Shown piece after piece: positions 46,594 through 54,771 of a stretch of 64,000 bases of DNA (position 1 is its first letter; the number at the start of each line of letters is the position of its first letter). A model generated the notes under the pieces. The model saw only the letters and a list, made by a program, of their open reading frames with translations. It made no database searches and was not told where the DNA came from. Origin of the DNA: Acidimicrobiia bacterium (GTDB taxonomy: Bacteria; Actinomycetota; Acidimicrobiia; Spongiisociales; UBA5794); contig DASWKR010000047.1 in assembly GCA_036396535.1 (NCBI GenBank), positions 24,448 to 88,447 of the forward strand, read 5' to 3'. The position numbers and the translations under genes are program-made.

Positions 46594-47562
46594 TCAAGCC
46601 GTCGCCACTGCCTCGCCGACTCGCTCGATGACCGCCCATCTCGCCTCGGCGTCGCGGTGGGTCGCATCGACCCAGGAGGGATCGTCGCGGTGCGCCGCGA
46701 TGTCTTCGAGCATGATGGCGAACTGATTCCCCGCCTGGTACGTGACCGGGGAGCGCTCCCCGTCGCCGGCGATGTGCACGATCGGCTCCGCGTAGTCTGC
46801 GGGCTTCGAGAACGGCCGAGGCACCTCGACCGACCCGGTGCGTCCCACGATCCGTGCCAGGTTGGCGTACGCAGTGCCCATTGCCCACGACACCTGGAAT
46901 GCACGACCTAGGTCGTCGGTGAGCGTCGCCGTGCCGGAGGCGTCGACTTCGCCCTCGCCGCGGTGCGCTCTCGCCTGGACCTCGAGGGGCCGTCCAGCCA
47001 GCAGCCGTATCGCCAGCGAGAGCGGATAGATGCCCGCGTCGAGAAGGGCCCCGCCGCCGGCGGCGGCCGCGTACCGGTGGTTCTCCGGTGGCAGGTGCGG
47101 ATAGGAGAAGCGGGCCCAGCCGTGTGCCAGACCGCCCACTTCTGCCGATTCCAGCAGGTCGGTGAGGCGTGCGAACTGTGGATGATGCTGATAGGCGAGC
47201 ACCTCGACGACGGCCGCCGATCTCGTCCGTGCCTTGTCGAGCACCGTGCGTACCTGGTCGAGATCGAGGGCGAGGGGCTTCTCGCATACCACGAGCGGCA
47301 CACCCGCCTCGATGAGCTCGATGCACGTCGAGGCGTGGGCCGCCGGCACGGCGGCGACGTAGGCGGCGTCCGGGACGATCGCCGCCACGCACGACGACAC
47401 GTCTCGGAAGGTCGGCGCTTGGCGGTCACCGTCCGCCTCGGCGTGGGCGGAGACGATGCCGGTCAGCTCCCAACCCCGGGCCTCGGCGACCGCGGGCAGC
47501 ACCGTTCTCTCGGCGTGATTCCCGAGACCTACGACGACTGTCCGCAGGTGCGTCCCTGTCAT
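46594..47562 (-). CDS. Gfo/Idh/MocA oxidoreductase, probable NDP-hexose 3-ketoreductase
   Basis: NAD(P)-dependent oxidoreductase of 322 aa. Rossmann start TVVVGLGNHAERTVLPAV, conserved lysine in VCEKPLALD, and the second domain with GGGALLDAGIYPLSLAIRLL. Gfo/Idh enzymes such as KijD10 reduce the 3-keto group made by NDP-hexose 2,3-dehydratases; the gene is translationally coupled (ATGA) to just such a dehydratase, which is the basis of the assignment. Converges with the aminotransferase gene 3 nt away. Confidence 0.85.
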   Translation of the reverse strand: MTGTHLRTVVVGLGNHAERTVLPAVAEARGWELTGIVSAHAEADGDRQAPTFRDVSSCVAAIVPDAAYVAAVPAAHASTCIELIEAGVPLVVCEKPLALDLDQVRTVLDKARTRSAAVVEVLAYQHHPQFARLTDLLESAEVGGLAHGWARFSYPHLPPENHRYAAAAGGGALLDAGIYPLSLAIRLLAGRPLEVQARAHRGEGEVDASGTATLTDDLGRAFQVSWAMGTAYANLARIVGRTGSVEVPRPFSKPADYAEPIVHIAGDGERSPVTYQAGNQFAIMLEDIAAHRDDPSWVDATHRDAEARWAVIERVGEAVATA

Positions 47563-48347
47563 GACGGGAGGAGCGAGATCAGCCTGAAGAGGTGCGGGTT
47601 GACCCAGGCGTCTTCTGCGAAGAGCTGCCTGATCTGCCACTTCGACACCCATCGGAAGTCGGCCGTGAGCTCGACGGGCTCGTCATCAGGCAGCTCGACC
47701 ACGATTCCGAGGTTCCGCTTGTTGTACAGCCGGCCACCATCTTCGGACAGCCAGGCTCTCACGATCTCTCGGCAGCGCTCCGGGACCTCGGGGTAGAAGA
47801 ACCATGCGAACGTCGGGAGTTGGCCGCCGTGGGCGCGTTTCAGGTTGCTGAATGTCGCCTGGACGGAGGGGCTGAGCGCCACGACCCCGTAGTTGCCCGG
47901 CTCCGCCTTTGCCTGGACCAGGTAGTGAGGAACGCCCTCGAAGCGCTTACGGGCGAGACCCAGGATCCCACCGTCGTCGCCGACCTGGCTGAGGATCGGC
48001 TGGCACCAGCCGCCGGACCCGACCTCGCGGGTGCTCGACATGGCGACCTCGACGGCTTCGACGACGAAGAACTCTCCGGAGCGATGGTGGACGTAACCCG
48101 TTGCGTCGTCGACATACCAATCACGGCACTCGGAGATCGGGACCTTGCGAACCTGCATCGGGTTGGTCGCCCGCTGGTCCAGGAACCAGCGGCGGAGCTC
48201 GGCGAGATCACCGAAGCCTGACCAGTCTCGCATCGACTCCACGGCCGCTTCGGCCTGCGAAGTGTCGACGTCGGCCAGGCCGGAGGCGCGCATCACCTCC
48301 CGGTAGTGATCGACGGTCTGGTGGAAGGTCAACGCTCGACTGGTCAA
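47559..48347 (-). CDS. Single-domain NDP-hexose 2,3-dehydratase homologue
   Basis: 262-residue homologue of the EvaA/TylX3-type 2,3-dehydratase that removes the C2 hydroxyl of dTDP-4-keto-6-deoxyglucose. Recognisable text: VRKVPISECRDWYVDD, SGEFFVVEAVEV, WCQPILSQ, GILGLARKRFEGVPHYLVQAKAEPGN and LSPSVQATFSNLKRAHGG, ending with LFAEDAWVNPHLFRLISLLP. Typical family members are 450-480 aa with two such domains in tandem; here only one, resembling the first half, is present. Start TTG 48347 (ACCCTA/TAGGGT box 8 nt upstream). It would have to dimerise to rebuild the usual two-domain arrangement, or have a different role. Confidence 0.85.
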   Translation of the reverse strand: MTSRALTFHQTVDHYREVMRASGLADVDTSQAEAAVESMRDWSGFGDLAELRRWFLDQRATNPMQVRKVPISECRDWYVDDATGYVHHRSGEFFVVEAVEVAMSSTREVGSGGWCQPILSQVGDDGGILGLARKRFEGVPHYLVQAKAEPGNYGVVALSPSVQATFSNLKRAHGGQLPTFAWFFYPEVPERCREIVRAWLSEDGGRLYNKRNLGIVVELPDDEPVELTADFRWVSKWQIRQLFAEDAWVNPHLFRLISLLPS

Positions 48348-48424
48348 GACTGCTCACCCTATTCCCCGAGTTGCACCTTCGCGTGGACCGTTCCAGTCGA
48401 CCGCTCGACCCACGACGTCCTCCG

Positions 48425-48430
48425 TACACT
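48425..48430 (+). promoter_or_regulatory. -10-like TACACT box, leaderless arrangement
   Basis: TACACT ends 7 nt before the ATG at 48438 of the flippase-like gene; no ribosome site in between. Confidence 0.4.
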
Positions 48431-48437
48431 CCAGCCA

Positions 48438-49664
48438 ATGGCTGCCTCGCGCTCGCCCGGCGCATCCAGGGCCCGAATCGCGGGCGAATCGGTCGCCGTG
48501 CTCATCGGCACCGCGGTCAACGGTGTCGCCGCATACGCCTACATCGCCGTCGGTACGAGGACGTACGGGGACGCTGCCATGGCACCGGTCGCCGTGCTGT
48601 GGACGTTCTGGGCGGTGTCGGTCGCCCTCTTCACGTTCCCGATCCAGCACTGGGCGATCAGGAGGATCTCCGTCGACGGCGACACGGCCGGTGTCGGCGG
48701 GGCGGTCCCTCGCCTGTCCGCCGTGGCCGTTGCCGTGGCGGCCGCCATCGCCTTGGCGGCCTGGCTGTGGCGGGGGACGTTGTTCGCCGAGGGTTCGGCC
48801 GGGTGGCCCCTCCTGGTCTTCGCCGTCATGGCCGGGTCGGCGTTCACGGGGCTGCAGCGGGGCGTGCTGTCCGGGCGGGGCCGCTACTACGCCACTGCGG
48901 CGAACATCGCCGCCGAGAACCTGCTGCGGCTCGGGCTGGCCGTCGTCATCGCCGCCATGTCGGATTCGGTGTTGCTGTTTGCCACGGCGCTGGCGTTCGG
49001 GCCCCTCGTGGCGGTGTTCTGGCCGGAGGCGGTCCGGCTTCCCCTCAGGGAGCCGAGCCGAGAATCTCCGCTCGGATTCCTCGGCGGGCTCGCCGGCGGG
49101 ATCCTGGTCGCTCAGGTGATCCTCAACGCCGGGCCGGTCGTGCTGCAGGCGATCGGCGGCTCGGCGGCCGCGGTGACCGGGCTGTTCCTCGCCCTCGCCC
49201 TCTTCCGGGCGCCCTACCTCCTGGCCCTCGGGGTGGCCACCCGGGCGACGGAGCCGCTGACGCGGCTCGTCCTGAGCGGCGATTGCCGGGCGGTGCGGCG
49301 GGTGGCGACTCGCATCGCCGCTTCGAGCCTGGTCGCCGCCGCCGCCGGATTGGCCGGCGGATACCTGGCCGGGCCGTGGCTGATCGACTTGGTGTTCGCC
49401 CCGGGTACGCCGCCCCGAGCTGCCGTCGTGGCGTGGATCGCGGCCGGCACGGCCCTCGCTCTCGGAGGCCTCGGCCTCGTCCTGGTGCTCACGGCCGGGG
49501 GGCGCACGGCCGAGATCCAGGTTGCCTGGCTCTTCGGGCTCGTCGCCGGGGCGGTGGCCCTGCTGGCTTGGCGCGGCGACCCCACGGGCCGGGTGGTCGC
49601 CGCCTTCGTGGTCGCCGAGCTCTCCGGGTGGCTCGGACTGCTCGGCTTCATCCGGCGCCGCTGA
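48438..49664 (+). CDS. Polysaccharide flippase-like membrane protein (MOP/Wzx superfamily)
   Basis: Integral membrane protein of 408 aa with about 12 hydrophobic helices and few charged loops. The N-terminal AVLIGTAVNGVAAYAYIAVGTRTYGDAAMAPVAVLWTFWAV has the pattern of Wzx/O-antigen flippases, which move lipid-linked glycan units across the membrane. Sequence similarity in this superfamily is low, so the call is by topology and context (deoxysugar, sulfotransferase and GT genes on both sides). The 3' end overlaps the converging sulfotransferase gene by 17 nt. Confidence 0.75.
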   Translation: MAASRSPGASRARIAGESVAVLIGTAVNGVAAYAYIAVGTRTYGDAAMAPVAVLWTFWAVSVALFTFPIQHWAIRRISVDGDTAGVGGAVPRLSAVAVAVAAAIALAAWLWRGTLFAEGSAGWPLLVFAVMAGSAFTGLQRGVLSGRGRYYATAANIAAENLLRLGLAVVIAAMSDSVLLFATALAFGPLVAVFWPEAVRLPLREPSRESPLGFLGGLAGGILVAQVILNAGPVVLQAIGGSAAAVTGLFLALALFRAPYLLALGVATRATEPLTRLVLSGDCRAVRRVATRIAASSLVAAAAGLAGGYLAGPWLIDLVFAPGTPPRAAVVAWIAAGTALALGGLGLVLVLTAGGRTAEIQVAWLFGLVAGAVALLAWRGDPTGRVVAAFVVAELSGWLGLLGFIRRR

Positions 49665-50439
49665 GGCCCCGCCGCCGGTCCCATGGCGACAGGTCGAGGC
49701 CGAACTCCTCTGCGAGAGCGCGGTTCGCCTCACGGAAGTAGTCGGCGAGGTCGGCGAGCAGACCGGGCGACAGTCCGGGAGGGCGGGGGCCCGGGTTGAC
49801 CACGACATCCGGGTCCCGGGGCCGGAAGCCGGGGTCGACGCCAAGCTGCCCGTACAACCGGGCGGCGGCGCCACCGGGTGACGACACCAGATCCTCGAAC
49901 AGGATGACGACGAGCTGCTCCGAAGGGAAGAGCCCCCGGTACACGGCGAGGTCATCGCGGTAGCGCCCTCTCCTCCGGTAGGCGAAAGGGTCGGAGGCGA
50001 TCCGGGTGTCGCCGACCTCGAACCATCCGGCGTTGCCTCGTGCCAGGTCGAGGTCGCCCCCGAGCGCCGTCTCGATGTCGCGGGTCTCGACGCCGCTCTC
50101 AACGGAGAAGCCGTAATGCGACACCGCCCTGGCGATCGGCTCGCGGAGCACCGCCACGATCGTGGCGGCAGGGTGCGCCTCGGCGATCCGTCGGGCCGCC
50201 CTCTCCGACTCGAGGTAGCCGACGCTCTTCTCGCCGAGGGCTGCTGCGTCGCCGGCGTGCCGGAAGTAGGTGTCCAGGTACCAGCCGCCGCCCCGCCCGT
50301 GCTGGCCGTCGTCGAGGAAGAACTTCGGCTCGGGCCGCAGCGGGCGCGCCATGGCGATCTCGGGGTGAGCCTCGAGGAGCCGGTAGAGGTATGTCGTGCC
50401 GGAGCGCTGCGCCCCGACCACGAAGAAGTGGTCAGGCAT
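49648..50439 (-). CDS. PAPS-dependent sulfotransferase
   Basis: Sulfotransferase of 263 aa that would transfer sulfate from PAPS to a carbohydrate or lipid. The 5'-phosphosulfate loop is VGAQRSGTTYLYRLLEAHPEIA near residue 8, and the 3'-phosphate-binding part is VAVLREPIARAVSHYGFS (Arg and Ser), with EKSVGYLES between them, as in NodH/heparan-type bacterial enzymes. It overlaps the GT2 gene by 8 nt and faces the flippase gene, so the exported glycan may be sulfated (inference). Confidence 0.9.
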   Translation of the reverse strand: MPDHFFVVGAQRSGTTYLYRLLEAHPEIAMARPLRPEPKFFLDDGQHGRGGGWYLDTYFRHAGDAAALGEKSVGYLESERAARRIAEAHPAATIVAVLREPIARAVSHYGFSVESGVETRDIETALGGDLDLARGNAGWFEVGDTRIASDPFAYRRRGRYRDDLAVYRGLFPSEQLVVILFEDLVSSPGGAAARLYGQLGVDPGFRPRDPDVVVNPGPRPPGLSPGLLADLADYFREANRALAEEFGLDLSPWDRRRGLSGAG

Positions 50440-51376
50440 CGCCGCCGACGATCTCGCGGATGTGGTAGCCGTGCGGCTCGCTCGACTGGTTGAGCAGCCG
50501 GACGACGTACTCGCCGAGCATGCTGGTGATCAGGAGCATCACACCGTTGAGGAACGTCACCATGAGCGCCACCGACGTCCAGCCGGGAACCGTCGTCCCG
50601 ACGACGATGGCTCGGACGAAGATCACCGCCGTCGCCGCGAACGCCCCGGCGGTGATGATGAGACCCCACCCGCTCACGACGCGCAGCGGGAAGGACGAGT
50701 AGTTGAACATGATCCGGAACACGACGGATGCGATCTTCGCCAGGCTGTAGCCACTCTCTCCGACGGCGCGGTCGTGGTGCTCGACCATCAGGTTGGCCCT
50801 GCGCCTCGAGAACATGAGGGCCAGGCCGGTGACATACGGGTACGCCGTCTGGTAGGCGACCATCCGGTCGACGACGTCGCGACGAATGCACCGGAAATTC
50901 GTCAGCACGAGATCCTTGGGCTTGTCGAAGACCTTGGTGTTCATCCAGCCGACCACCCTGCTTCCCAGACGACGCGTCAGGGAGTGGCGCTTCTCGTGGA
51001 ATTTCCCGATGACGAGGTCGAGTTGCTCCGCCTCAGCCTTGGCGAGTATCGGACCGATCTCCTCCGGCGGGTTCTGCAGGTCGTCGTCCATCGTGATGAC
51101 GTACCGGCCACGGCTGAGACGTAGCCCGGCGAACACCGCGGTGTGCTGCCCGTAGTTCTTGAGGAGGTCGACGGCGATGATCTTCGGATTCTCGGCGGCG
51201 CGCTCCGAGGCGATCTCCCACGAGCCGTCGCGACTGCCGTCGTTGACGAGGATCAACTCGTAGACGATCCCGGAGTCCTCGCACACCTTGACGGTGCGGT
51301 CGATGGTATCTCCGAGGATCCCCTCGCTGTTGTACACCGGGATGACGATGCTGCACGCCGGTTGCGGATTGGTCAT
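50432..51376 (-). CDS. GT2 glycosyltransferase, dolichol-phosphate-mannose/ArnC-like
   Basis: Membrane-associated glycosyltransferase of 314 aa. GT-A domain: CSIVIPVYNSEGILGDTI, LVNDGSRDGSW, the DxD-type ITMDDDLQNPPEEI, and RLGSRVVGWMNTKVFDK; two C-terminal transmembrane helices (LIITAGAFAATAVIFVRAIVV and FLNGVMLLITSMLGEYVVRL, shown in part). This is the architecture of enzymes that charge polyprenyl phosphate with a single sugar (DPM1, GtrB, ArnC). Its product could feed GT-C enzymes such as the polytopic protein at 41.6-43.2 kb. ATG 51376 with GGAG 8 nt upstream. Confidence 0.9.
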   Translation of the reverse strand: MTNPQPACSIVIPVYNSEGILGDTIDRTVKVCEDSGIVYELILVNDGSRDGSWEIASERAAENPKIIAVDLLKNYGQHTAVFAGLRLSRGRYVITMDDDLQNPPEEIGPILAKAEAEQLDLVIGKFHEKRHSLTRRLGSRVVGWMNTKVFDKPKDLVLTNFRCIRRDVVDRMVAYQTAYPYVTGLALMFSRRRANLMVEHHDRAVGESGYSLAKIASVVFRIMFNYSSFPLRVVSGWGLIITAGAFAATAVIFVRAIVVGTTVPGWTSVALMVTFLNGVMLLITSMLGEYVVRLLNQSSEPHGYHIREIVGGDA

Positions 51377-51430
51377 CGCGACAGCTCCGCGGTCTTCGTC
51401 CTCGGCCGATCGCCCGAAGATAACGCAATC

Positions 51431-51445
51431 CTGGCGGCGCGCCAG
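51431..51445. terminator. Possible terminator hairpin after murJ-like gene
   Basis: CTGGCG-GCG-CGCCAG stem-loop, 11 nt past the stop codon of the minus-strand MurJ gene. Short stem, 3-nt loop, no T-run; weak evidence. Confidence 0.3.
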
Positions 51446-51456
51446 TGCATCGCAGG

Positions 51457-53022
51457 TCACCCGCTCGATCGGTCTGGGGCGGGCGCTCGTACGAAGACCG
51501 TGAAGAGAGCGGAGCCGGCGCCGAGGGCGGCGACCCCGAATCCTGCCGTTCCGAGGAGCACGGCCGCCGAGGATGCGACGAAACCGGTGCCGGCCACGTT
51601 GGCGACACCCTCGCTGATCGCAAAGGCGACCGCGCCGCCCGCGAAGACGAGCGGGACGGCACGCCCGGCGGTGTAGGCGACGTCGATCGCCCTCCCTCTG
51701 TGCTGCGGCTCGCGATACCAGGCAGCCGCCAGCGCGGCCGAGTAGCCGCCGAGCACGATGACGGACGCCGCCGCCACGCCTCGCAGCCCGAGGCTCCGCT
51801 GCAGGGCGACGTAGATCGGCACTGCCGCCACCGTGGCCGCAGAGCCGACGACAACCGGCGTCCACATCTGCGTTCTGGCGTAGAAGGCCCTCGAGAGAAC
51901 CTGGAGGGCTCCCCAAATCGGGATGGCGAACGAGTAGAAGAACAGCGCGGTGGCGCTTCCCTGGGTGTCCGCCGCGTCGAAGCTGCCCCGCTGGAACAGG
52001 GCACGTGTCACCGGCACCGCCATCGCTGCCAGAAGGCCGGTGGCGGCCAGCGAGAGCACGAGAACCCAGCGCATGGCGACGTCGACCGTGTCGGCCATGT
52101 CGCGGTGCCTCCGCTCTGCGAACAGCCTGGCGAGCAGCGGGTAGGCAGCCACCCCGGCCGCCTGGGCGATGATCCCGATCGGCACGAACATCGTGCGCCT
52201 GGCGTATTGGAGCTGGCTCTGGGCCCCGTCGCCGACGAGATCGCCGAACGTCGACATAAACGTCTCGTCGAGCACGACGATCGACTGGCCGATCATGAGC
52301 GGAAGGGCGATCGCCAGGTACTGGACGAGCGCAGGGTGACGCCAGCCGCTCAGCCAGCGAATCCGCATCCCGACCCTTCGGGCGCCCCACCACTGGATGA
52401 CGAAGTTCCCGAGGAAGGCCCCGACGAGCGCTCCCCACGCGAAGCCCTCCGGATCGGCCGTGCCGGAGGCGGCTGCGTAGCCGACGCCCCCGGCGATGAT
52501 GGCGACGTTGTAGATGACCGGCGCCAGCGTCGGGATCGTGAAGACGTTGCGGGCGTACTGGACGGCGGTGAACAGCGCCCCGACGACGAAGAACACCTGC
52601 GCGGGGAGGACGACCCGGGTCAGATGCGTGGTCGTCGCCACCTGCGCCGGGGTGAAGTCGGGGTAGATGAGGCGGATCACCCATGGTGCGACCACCCATC
52701 CGATCGCCACCAGCAGCGTGATGCCGGCGGCGATCGGCCGGACGATGGCGCTGAGGGCCTCCCATCCTCCGGATTCGTCGTCGTCTGCGAGGTACCTCGA
52801 GAAGATCGGGATGAACGTGATGGAGAGAAAGCCACCCGCCAGGAGATAGTTGAGGAAGTCGGGAATCCGGAACGCCGCCACGTACTGGTCCGTGACGGCG
52901 TCTGCGCCGAGCATGCCGGCGAAGATGATCTCGCGGAGCTGGCCGAGGAGGCGGGACAGGAGCACGCCTCCCGACACGATGAGGGCTGCCTTGCCCATGG
53001 TGCGCCGCAATGAGGTGGTCAC
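51457..53022 (-). CDS. murJ: Lipid II flippase MurJ
   Basis: Membrane protein of 521 aa with about 14 helices, carrying lipid II (or a related lipid-linked glycan) to the outer face. The MurJ text is clear: SGGVLLSRLLGQLREIIFAGMLG, DQYVAAFRIPDFLNYLLAGGFLSITFIPIFSRYLAD, and the Arg-rich internal cavity residues (LQYARRTMFVPIGIIAQAAGVAAYPLLARL). No kinase-like cytoplasmic domain as in mycobacterial MviN. GTG 53022 lies 8 nt after TACCTT with no ribosome site; an ATG at 52998 is the alternative. Confidence 0.92.
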   Translation of the reverse strand: MTTSLRRTMGKAALIVSGGVLLSRLLGQLREIIFAGMLGADAVTDQYVAAFRIPDFLNYLLAGGFLSITFIPIFSRYLADDDESGGWEALSAIVRPIAAGITLLVAIGWVVAPWVIRLIYPDFTPAQVATTTHLTRVVLPAQVFFVVGALFTAVQYARNVFTIPTLAPVIYNVAIIAGGVGYAAASGTADPEGFAWGALVGAFLGNFVIQWWGARRVGMRIRWLSGWRHPALVQYLAIALPLMIGQSIVVLDETFMSTFGDLVGDGAQSQLQYARRTMFVPIGIIAQAAGVAAYPLLARLFAERRHRDMADTVDVAMRWVLVLSLAATGLLAAMAVPVTRALFQRGSFDAADTQGSATALFFYSFAIPIWGALQVLSRAFYARTQMWTPVVVGSAATVAAVPIYVALQRSLGLRGVAAASVIVLGGYSAALAAAWYREPQHRGRAIDVAYTAGRAVPLVFAGGAVAFAISEGVANVAGTGFVASSAAVLLGTAGFGVAALGAGSALFTVFVRAPAPDRSSG

Positions 53023-53030
53023 GGTGCTCG

Positions 53031-53036
53031 AAGGTA
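53031..53036 (-). promoter_or_regulatory. -10-like TACCTT box before murJ, leaderless arrangement
   Basis: TACCTT on the minus strand ends 8 nt before the GTG start of murJ, with no ribosome-binding sequence. Confidence 0.35.
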
Positions 53037-53089
53037 GCTCGACAGGGCCGCCAAGCCGGGTAAGACCGCCTGGGCGGCAGCCCGCCGCG

Positions 53090-53824
53090 TCAGGCGAGGT
53101 CGCGTTTGCGCAGGATGGTCGTCGTCAGCCATAGCGCCAGTGCGATCACGACGAGCACCCGCACGGCGGCGCCGCCGGCTCCAGGCTGCATCGTCCCGAG
53201 GGCGAAGTCGGGCACGGCCGCCCCGAACTCGTCCGGGGCGAGACCGACGAGGGCGCCGAAGCCGATCCGCCACGGCGACGTCGCCGCCAATCCGGGAATG
53301 GTGCCGGCGACGGCGCTCTCCCATATGAACACGAAGGCGAGCCCGACGATGGTCGCCCGCTCCGTGACGTATCCCAGAGGCACGAAGACGCCGGCATACG
53401 CCAACGTCGCCACGAGGGATCCGACGAGGAACGGGACCACGTATCCGAACTCGTCCGTCCTGATGCCCATCACCATCGCCATCGCCAGGGCGCCGACTCC
53501 GGTGAGCACGAAGGCGGAGCCGACTGCGGCCACGAGCTTGGCGAAAGCGATGGACACCCGGGGGATGGGGCGCAGGACGATGAAGGAGAGCGTTCCTTCA
53601 CGGCGCTCCTCGCCGAGCACGGTCGACGCCAATATCAGGGTGATCACCGGAACGGCGACGCTGAACAGCAGGCCGATGGTGACACCGACGAACGGGTCGA
53701 TCCTGCCCGGGCTCAGCAAGAAGATCGCCGCGGGAGCGAGTGCCAGCAGCGCCAGCCCGATCATCCTCCGGACCCCGAGGACCTGGCGGAACGTCATGGT
53801 GACGATGGTGACGATGGCGCTCAT
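53090..53824 (-). CDS. ABC-2 type transporter permease
   Basis: Membrane component of 244 aa with about six hydrophobic helices (LALLALAPAAIFLLS through VLVVIALALWLTTTIL) and the short loop LGEERREGTLSFIVLRPIPR, typical of ABC-2 exporters (the EKEXGT-like box after helix 2). Coupled by ATGA to the ATPase gene upstream. Substrate unknown. Last gene of a five-gene minus-strand block (PGPGW protein, ATPase, permease, ATPase, permease). Confidence 0.82.
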   Translation of the reverse strand: MSAIVTIVTMTFRQVLGVRRMIGLALLALAPAAIFLLSPGRIDPFVGVTIGLLFSVAVPVITLILASTVLGEERREGTLSFIVLRPIPRVSIAFAKLVAAVGSAFVLTGVGALAMAMVMGIRTDEFGYVVPFLVGSLVATLAYAGVFVPLGYVTERATIVGLAFVFIWESAVAGTIPGLAATSPWRIGFGALVGLAPDEFGAAVPDFALGTMQPGAGGAAVRVLVVIALALWLTTTILRKRDLA

Positions 53825-54771
53825 CTTCGCCGCACCAGGTAGCGGAAGACGCTCTCCAGGGACTCGTCCTCGGGTCGGAACGTCGTGATCCTGGCGTCGA
53901 GATCGCGGGCCACTCTGGCGATGTCTGTGCCGAGCGAGGCCAGGTCGCGGGTCTCGATGTGGATGGAGTCGCCCGACAGGCGGACGCCCTGTACGTACTC
54001 GGCGCCGACGAGCGACGTGGCAAGGCCCCTGGAGTCGTCGGACTCGATGAGCACCCGGTACGGGATATCCGTCATCGCCCTGCGGATGGCGGCGACGTCT
54101 CCGGCGGCGGCCAGCTTGCCGTCGACCATGGCGATGACCCTGTCCGTCATCCGCTGCACCTCCTCGAGCACGTGCGAGGAGACGATGACCGTGTGCCCGG
54201 CGCTGCCGAGCTCCCGGAACAGCCGGATGAGGTGGGCGCGCTGCACCGGGTCCGTCCCGTTGAGAGGCTCGTCGAGGACGAGTATCTGCGGATTGTGGAT
54301 GAGGGCGGCGGCGACCTTGGTGCGCTGGCGCATACCCTTCGAATACTCCGAGATGGCGCGGTCCGCCGCATCGGTCATCTCGACGGCCCGGAGGACCCGG
54401 TCCGCCTCGCCGGCCACATCGGTGACACCCGACAGCTTGGCGGCGTACGTCACGAACTCGCGGGCCGTGAGGAAGCCATACACGGCGTCCTCCTCCGGTA
54501 CGAGGCCGATCTTCTCGTACACCTCGACGCGGTTGCGGGGCTCGACGCCGAGGACTTGGACGGTTCCTTCGGACGGGAGGATCAATCCCGTGAGCATCCG
54601 CAGCAGCGTCGTTTTGCCGGCGCCGTTCGGTCCGAGGAGACCGGTCACTCCCGGTCCGAACGAGCAGGAGACGTCGCTCACCGCCACCTTCTGCCCGAAC
54701 CACTTCGATACGCCGAGCACCTCGACGGTGGCGTCGGCGACGAAGGCGGGGCTCCTTGCCTCCGAGGTCAC
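53821..54771 (-). CDS. ABC-2 type transporter ATP-binding protein
   Basis: ATPase of 316 aa. Walker A LLGPNGAGKTTLLRML, Q-loop GLVPEEDAVYGFLTAREF (Glu at the usual Gln position), signature ISEYSKGMRQR, Walker B ILVLDEPLNGTDP and switch histidine in VSSHVLEEVQR. The ~90-residue C-terminal domain is common in exporters of lipids, antibiotics or peptides. GTG start overlaps the stop of the upstream permease. Confidence 0.9.
   Translation of the reverse strand: MTSEARSPAFVADATVEVLGVSKWFGQKVAVSDVSCSFGPGVTGLLGPNGAGKTTLLRMLTGLILPSEGTVQVLGVEPRNRVEVYEKIGLVPEEDAVYGFLTAREFVTYAAKLSGVTDVAGEADRVLRAVEMTDAADRAISEYSKGMRQRTKVAAALIHNPQILVLDEPLNGTDPVQRAHLIRLFRELGSAGHTVIVSSHVLEEVQRMTDRVIAMVDGKLAAAGDVAAIRRAMTDIPYRVLIESDDSRGLATSLVGAEYVQGVRLSGDSIHIETRDLASLGTDIARVARDLDARITTFRPEDESLESVFRYLVRRR

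Noticed and set aside
48354..50891. Minus-strand open frame of 845 codons across the flippase, sulfotransferase and GT2 genes
   Set aside because: Runs through three recognisable genes in other frames and consists of low-complexity Arg/Pro/Gly text.
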